NCBI GenBank assembly: GCA_024275295.1
Contig: JAJRZI010000110.1
Location: forward strand, 27,520-91,519
Direction of reading: 5' to 3'
Source: Gammaproteobacteria bacterium
GTDB taxonomy: Bacteria > Pseudomonadota > Gammaproteobacteria > Chromatiales > Chromatiaceae
DNA length: 64,000 nt
Shown in pieces: positions 59,907 through 64,000 of the stretch. Each line of letters begins with the position of its first letter. Position 1 is the first letter of the stretch. Position numbers and translations under genes: made by a program. Below the pieces are notes generated by a model. The model searched no databases and was not told where the DNA came from. It saw nothing but the letters and a program-made list of their open reading frames with translations.

Positions 59907-61619
59907 CTATTCTCTTGTTACGCGGTTAACCTCTTCGAGGCTGGTGACACCAAGACTGACCTTGTTCAGGCCTGATCTGCGCAGATCCTGGATGCCTTCC
60001 TCTTTTGCCAGATCAGCAAGCTGTATGGCATTTCCACCTTCCATAATCATACGCCCCATTGCTTCCGAAACAGGCATAACCTGAAACAGACCAACCCGTC
60101 CTTTATAGCCTTTTGTGCAGTGATCGCATTCTGGACCTGCTTTGTAGATTTTAAGCTTGGGCAGCTCTTCTTTGGTAAAGCCTTCTTCCAGCAGTGCCCC
60201 TTTTGGGATGTCATCTGGAACCTTGCAGTGCTCACATAGGCGCCGAGCAAGGCGCTGAGCCATGATGAGCAACACTGAGGAGGCGATATTAAAAGGGGGG
60301 ATGCCCATATTGGCTAATCGGGTCAATGTTTGTGGCGCATCATTTGTATGCAGGGTTGATAACACCAAGTGACCGGTTTGAGCCGCTTTTACTGCGATCT
60401 CGGCGGTTTCAAGATCACGTATCTCACCAACCATTACAATATCTGGATCTTGACGCAGGAAGGCCCTAAGTGCTTCTGCAAAGGTCAGTCCGGTGCTTGC
60501 ATTCTGGTTGACCTGATTGATGCCAGGAACCTGAATTTCCACCGGGTCTTCTACGGTGGAGATATTGATTTCAGGGGTATTAAGCAGGTTGAGGGCGGTA
60601 TAGAGTGAGACCGTTTTACCACTACCTGTTGGCCCGGTTACCAGCACCATGCCATAAGGCTTGTGGATGGCGTCCATGAAATCTTCCTGCTGTTTCTTCT
60701 CAAAGCCAAGTGCCTCAATGCCGATCTGTGCGCTGGTGGGGTCGAGGATACGCAGAACAATCTTTTCCCCATAGAGTGTGGGGCAGGTATTCACGCGAAA
60801 ATCAATGGAGCGGTTCTTTGACAGCACCATTCGGATGCGGCCATCCTGGGGAACCCGGCGTTCAGCAATATTCATGCGTGACATTACCTTGACTCTGGCA
60901 GTCAGGCGGGCTGCGATATTGATGGGGGGGGAGGCTACCTCATGCAGCATGCCGTCCTGGCGAAAGCGGACGCGGAATGTCTTTTCATAAGGTTCAAGGT
61001 GTATGTCCGAAGAGCCGCTGTTAATGGCATCCAGCAGTATCTTGTTAACAAAGCGAACGACGGGGGCTTCATCAACATCCAGATCACTCTCATTTGGTGC
61101 TTCATCTTCAGCTGCAGAGATATCCAGGTTGTCCAGATCTGCATCCATCAGATCTGACATGCTGGTGTCCTGGGCCTCCAGTGCCTGCTCGATATGGCGA
61201 TTGAGCTTGTCTTCCTCAACGACGACAGCTTCAGAGGCGAGGCCGGTGTTGAATTTTATCTCATCCAGTACCTGGTGGTTTGTGGGGTCTGCAACAGCAA
61301 GAAACAGCCGGTTTCCGCGTTTGACGAGTGGTAGTGCGCGGTGTGTACGAAGCAGTTTTTCCTCTACCAGGTCAACTGGGGCGGCCTCTGTGTCCAGTGC
61401 GTCAAGATCAAAGAAGGGAATGCCAAATTCTATAGATGCGGTTTCAGCAATCTTCCTGCTCTCCAATATCTTATTTTCAACCAGATGGGTCACAAAAGGA
61501 GTGCGGGTCTTTAGTGCTTGCTGAAAGGCTTTTTCGGCTTCTGGCTCACTGAGCAGTTTGCTTTGAATGAGGCAGCGAGCAAGCCCGCTAAGGTTAACTT
61601 TGGGCTGAGTTGTGGTCAT
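59907..61619 (-). CDS. pilB: Type IV pilus assembly ATPase PilB
   Basis: Hexameric ATPase that drives pilus extension. 570 residues. N-terminal MshEN/c-di-GMP-binding-like domain (about 1-145, LIQSKLLSEPEAEKAF), then the core: Walker A VTGPTGSGKTVSLYTAL near 324-340, Asp box TVEDPVEIQVPGINQVNQN, Walker B DPDIVMVGEIRDLETAEIA near 393-411, and HTND histidine box. The tetracysteine zinc motif (CEHCKVP... CDHCTKGYKGRVGLF) near 463-510 is present. Start ATG 61619. First gene of pilBCD, order as in Pseudomonas. Confidence 0.96.
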   Translation of the reverse strand: MTTTQPKVNLSGLARCLIQSKLLSEPEAEKAFQQALKTRTPFVTHLVENKILESRKIAETASIEFGIPFFDLDALDTEAAPVDLVEEKLLRTHRALPLVKRGNRLFLAVADPTNHQVLDEIKFNTGLASEAVVVEEDKLNRHIEQALEAQDTSMSDLMDADLDNLDISAAEDEAPNESDLDVDEAPVVRFVNKILLDAINSGSSDIHLEPYEKTFRVRFRQDGMLHEVASPPINIAARLTARVKVMSRMNIAERRVPQDGRIRMVLSKNRSIDFRVNTCPTLYGEKIVLRILDPTSAQIGIEALGFEKKQQEDFMDAIHKPYGMVLVTGPTGSGKTVSLYTALNLLNTPEINISTVEDPVEIQVPGINQVNQNASTGLTFAEALRAFLRQDPDIVMVGEIRDLETAEIAVKAAQTGHLVLSTLHTNDAPQTLTRLANMGIPPFNIASSVLLIMAQRLARRLCEHCKVPDDIPKGALLEEGFTKEELPKLKIYKAGPECDHCTKGYKGRVGLFQVMPVSEAMGRMIMEGGNAIQLADLAKEEGIQDLRRSGLNKVSLGVTSLEEVNRVTRE

Positions 61620-61833
61620 TGAGTCTCAAGGTCAACTTGGTATCAAACGGGTTAAATAGTTAGTTATGTAATTTAGGCAAGAGGGATAGCGGGGTGATCT
61701 GTTTCGACCCAAAATACCCTTCCTTTATATTAGAGAACGTCATAGCTGTTTATAGCAGAGTTTTTGTTCTTTGTCGTTTTGCATAGAGTGCTGAGTCTTG
61801 ATCTGTGAAGCGCAACACCTTTAATGTCCATGG

Positions 61834-62205
61834 CTAATTGCGGGTGTATTTGATAATTATTTTCTCATCACTAAAATCACTATGGGTAGTAGTGATGATA
61901 AAGGAGCTTTTAATGCCGTCTTTCCCTGCCTCGACCTTGCTGGTAATGTTTGCATCTCCAGAGTTCCACCCCAGCACTTTTTGAAGTTTGTCATTATCTC
62001 CCTTAACGTAGGTTTCATTATCCTCCCAATAATCCTGCAGCAGCATTTGGAGATGTTCTGCCTTTTGTGCAGCGTTATTCAGATGTGTCTGTTTGATGTA
62101 TTCGGAATAAGAGGGTATGGCTATAGCGGTAATGATGCCAATAATGGCTATAGCAAACATCATTTCGAGCAAGGTGAATCCGTTAGCCTTTTTGTTGTAT
62201 CGCAT
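61834..62205 (-). CDS. Type IV pilin, short and without cysteines
   Basis: 123 residues. Class III prepilin leader MRYNKKANG followed by FTLLEMMFAIAIIGIITAIAIPSY, with cleavage after Gly9, Phe at +1 and Glu at +5. The C-terminal globular part is only about 90 residues and has no cysteine pair, whereas PilA and PilE proteins usually end in a disulfide loop. It could be the major pilin or a PilE-like minor pilin. The globular part contains QLLLQDYWEDNETYVKGDNDKL, the normal alpha-1 C region. It is 214 bp upstream of pilB with no obvious terminator or promoter. Confidence 0.88.
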   Translation of the reverse strand: MRYNKKANGFTLLEMMFAIAIIGIITAIAIPSYSEYIKQTHLNNAAQKAEHLQMLLQDYWEDNETYVKGDNDKLQKVLGWNSGDANITSKVEAGKDGIKSSFIITTTHSDFSDEKIIIKYTRN

Positions 62206-62233
62206 AGGTGGTCTCCAGAAAAAGGCGCTTTAG

Positions 62234-62812
62234 TTATTCGTTCCTGCGTATCTGGGTTTTCAGCTCTTTGAGACTTTTGGGTTTGAGTTTGCTAAGGGCT
62301 TCTCTTAATTCGCTGCTCAAACCCTCCAGGAAGCGCTGTTGTCTTTCTGGCTCATTGAACATCTCAAAGCGGTGATGGGTGATATCGGCAATCTTTCCCT
62401 GATTGGCATCGGGATAGGCGTAGAGCTGGCTGAGGTATCCGGGGATGCCGAAATCAATTGGGATATTTTCAACAAAGTTGTAGAGGATGTCGTAGCTTTT
62501 TGTGTTTTTTGGTGTTGCCTGGATGGCAAGGCGGATATACTTCAGTCTTTCAGGGCCATCCAGTGCCTGCGTTACTTTTTTCAGATAGATCGTGGTTTGG
62601 AGTTTTGGCGGCAGATCGTTGGTAATGGTCTCGATATCCGGTAGTTCCAATGCAGTCTTACTGGTGTAATAGGGTTGTCCGCCGATCATGGCGTGCAGCT
62701 CTTCATAGGGTGGGGTAGAGAGCGCCCAATAAAAGAAAAGCGACGCCAGGGAGCTGCTGGATATCAGCCCAAGTAGTGGCCATTGCCATTTTATTGATGT
62801 TTGAGATCCCAT
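62234..62812 (-). CDS. Hypothetical bitopic membrane protein
   Basis: I do not recognise this protein. 192 residues with one hydrophobic helix near the N-terminus (about 12-31, PLLGLISSSSLASLFFYWAL). The remainder is periplasmic or cytoplasmic and helical, with many Leu, Lys and Glu residues (SSELREALSKLKPKSLKELKTQI at the end), and no motif I can name. It lies 28 bp before the pilin gene on the same strand and follows the beta-helix gene after 4 bp, so it is probably in one transcript with both. Confidence 0.7.
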   Translation of the reverse strand: MGSQTSIKWQWPLLGLISSSSLASLFFYWALSTPPYEELHAMIGGQPYYTSKTALELPDIETITNDLPPKLQTTIYLKKVTQALDGPERLKYIRLAIQATPKNTKSYDILYNFVENIPIDFGIPGYLSQLYAYPDANQGKIADITHHRFEMFNEPERQQRFLEGLSSELREALSKLKPKSLKELKTQIRRNE

Positions 62813-62816
62813 TGGT

Positions 62817-64000
62817 TTACTTTCTTAGCTGCTTGATCCGCTGTTGCAGTTCAGCCTCGCTGTGCAGTGTGGGGCGTGAGCCAATCTGCAGGTTATCCCA
62901 GTTTACCTCTGCATTGAGTAGGGCACCCTTATGCAGGGATACCCTGGAGCGTTTGTCGGCATGGATAGCGGACTCGGTTATGCCAAAGGCGCGTTTGATT
63001 ATAACCTCTCCCCCTGCTGAATAACGGGGGTTTTTATTGTAGAGTGCGATGCTGTCTCCCCGCTGATTAGAGAAGCTCATCTCTTCAATCGTTGCCTGTG
63101 TGCGGTCCTTGACTGCCAGGCCGATTTGACAATCATCAGCCAGCGTCTGCGTGATAACTACTGTCGACTCCTCGCCGGCGGAGATACATTTGTCACCGCT
63201 GTGGCTGATCAGTATGCCGCTCAATGCCACTTCGGATGTCATCATGTCGATGCCATCGTTGCCACTGTTGATGAAGGTGGAGTTATTGATTTCGATCTTT
63301 GATATGTCGGTATCGAGGGCATCTGAGGCTGAGCGAAGGAACAGGCTGTTTTCAATCCTGCCCTTGGAGTAGGCGATGTGCAGGTTGTCATCCCCTATCA
63401 GATTATCACTGAAGCGTGCATGGGTGATGGAGAATTCATTGACGCCATGAATATCGAACTGTCCGGGGTAGTGGATCAGATTATGCTGCAGCAGCGAGCC
63501 GCCGCTGACCTCGACATAGGCCAACCGACTGCCGCTGGCACTGGCACCCTGGATTACTATGCTGTTCCAGGGGGTATCTGAATTTGGTGTGCGGGTGAAG
63601 CGTATAGGGTGCTCTGCTGTGCCTTCTGCCAACAGTGGGCAGTAAAATATGAGTGATGCCCCTGCTGCAAGCTGGAAATGGGTGCCCGGTTTTACACGTA
63701 CCTCACTGCACCGTTCAAATATCCGCTTGCCATCTACCGGGATCGTGCCAGATAGCGTAATCGCCGGAGGGGGTGGGCCAATCTGGTCGGGCAGCGTCCA
63801 GGGGTGGATCGAGTCGGCTGGCTCCGGTTGCTCCGATGCAGGATCGATTTCTGTGATTTCGACGCTTTGGCCTGTGATGGCATTGATCCCTTTTATAGCT
63901 CCGCTTTTTGGTGTGCCGCTGAGAACAATATAGTCATAGGTCAGGGTTGCCGGGACTAGCTCATATTCTCCGTGTTGCCGTCTCTCTTGTGTTGTGAGTC
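62817..64000 (-). CDS. Right-handed beta-helix protein (partial, N-terminus beyond window)
   Basis: The frame is open from the right edge to the stop at 62817, at least 394 residues. Residues about 180-370 of the visible part form short repeated beta-strand units with N, D, S and H positions (LLQHNLIHYPGQFDIHGV; ARFSDNLIGDDNLHIAYSKG; NNSTFINSGNDGIDMMTSE), characteristic of parallel beta-helix repeats. Upstream residues are Pro-, Ser- and Thr-rich, like a linker after another domain. The start is outside the window, so signal peptide and catalytic domains cannot be judged. Possible roles include polysaccharide binding or cleavage or an adhesive surface protein; I do not assign one. Confidence 0.75.
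   Translation of the reverse strand, partial: LTTQERRQHGEYELVPATLTYDYIVLSGTPKSGAIKGINAITGQSVEITEIDPASEQPEPADSIHPWTLPDQIGPPPPAITLSGTIPVDGKRIFERCSEVRVKPGTHFQLAAGASLIFYCPLLAEGTAEHPIRFTRTPNSDTPWNSIVIQGASASGSRLAYVEVSGGSLLQHNLIHYPGQFDIHGVNEFSITHARFSDNLIGDDNLHIAYSKGRIENSLFLRSASDALDTDISKIEINNSTFINSGNDGIDMMTSEVALSGILISHSGDKCISAGEESTVVITQTLADDCQIGLAVKDRTQATIEEMSFSNQRGDSIALYNKNPRYSAGGEVIIKRAFGITESAIHADKRSRVSLHKGALLNAEVNWDNLQIGSRPTLHSEAELQQRIKQLRK

Overview
The window is a 64 kb stretch of ordinary chromosome from a gammaproteobacterium. The evidence is a complete dcw (division and cell wall) cluster in the gammaproteobacterial order mraZ-rsmH-ftsL-ftsI-murE-murF-mraY-murD-ftsW-murG-murC-murB-ddl-ftsQ-ftsA-ftsZ-lpxC, followed by secA, together with zapD-coaE-pilD-pilC-pilB, ampD, and a UUG-initiated rpsT. 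Moderate GC content, a DctPQM TRAP transporter, a long NAD-glutamate dehydrogenase and a DUF1538/PII cassette fit a Chromatiales-like, possibly sulfur-oxidising or symbiotic lineage; that placement is inference. No prophage, IS element or CRISPR array is visible.

Layout. 1-9 kb: the 5' two thirds of NAD-glutamate dehydrogenase (leftward), an exported protein with an in-frame stop, the dctPQM operon, and a leftward group of rluE, a small SAP-like gene and dusC. 9-13 kb: a lipoprotein gene divergent from a cardiolipin-synthase-like gene, then ispB with tRNA-Pro(CGG) directly behind it. 12.6-22 kb: rplU-rpmA-obg-proB, rpsT, murJ, hemH, two response regulators, nadC and a cyclic-nucleotide-binding protein. 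22-25 kb: two paralogous DUF1538 membrane proteins, a PII-like protein and a CBS protein in one tightly packed operon behind a GTATATC palindrome, then ampD. 25-30 kb: an HDOD protein, a methyltransferase with a heptanucleotide repeat at its stop, nth, and an RpfC-like hybrid histidine kinase. 30-49.6 kb: rnpB, then the dcw cluster behind a strong promoter overlapped by four MraZ boxes. 49.7-57 kb: dciA-like gene, M23 peptidase, secA, argJ, a Nudix-ThiE fusion, zapD and coaE. 57.7-64 kb: the pilDCB block, a cysteine-free type IV pilin, an unknown membrane protein and a partial beta-helix protein, all leftward.

The most unusual property is that seven genes each contain exactly one in-frame stop codon with the rest of the frame intact: the exported protein at 3.4 kb, dusC, rluE, ftsI, murF, the Nudix-ThiE fusion and pilC. 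An eighth, murJ, has CTG where its start should be. All three stop triplets occur, so a code reassignment does not explain them, and ftsI and murF are normally essential. No frameshifts were found. The likely explanations are substitution errors in the assembly, real nonsense alleles in a lineage under relaxed selection, or recoding/reinitiation.

The best candidate for an under-described system is the DUF1538-DUF1538-PII-CBS cassette at 22.2-24.5 kb: a probable two-subunit transporter with two built-in nucleotide-sensing modules.
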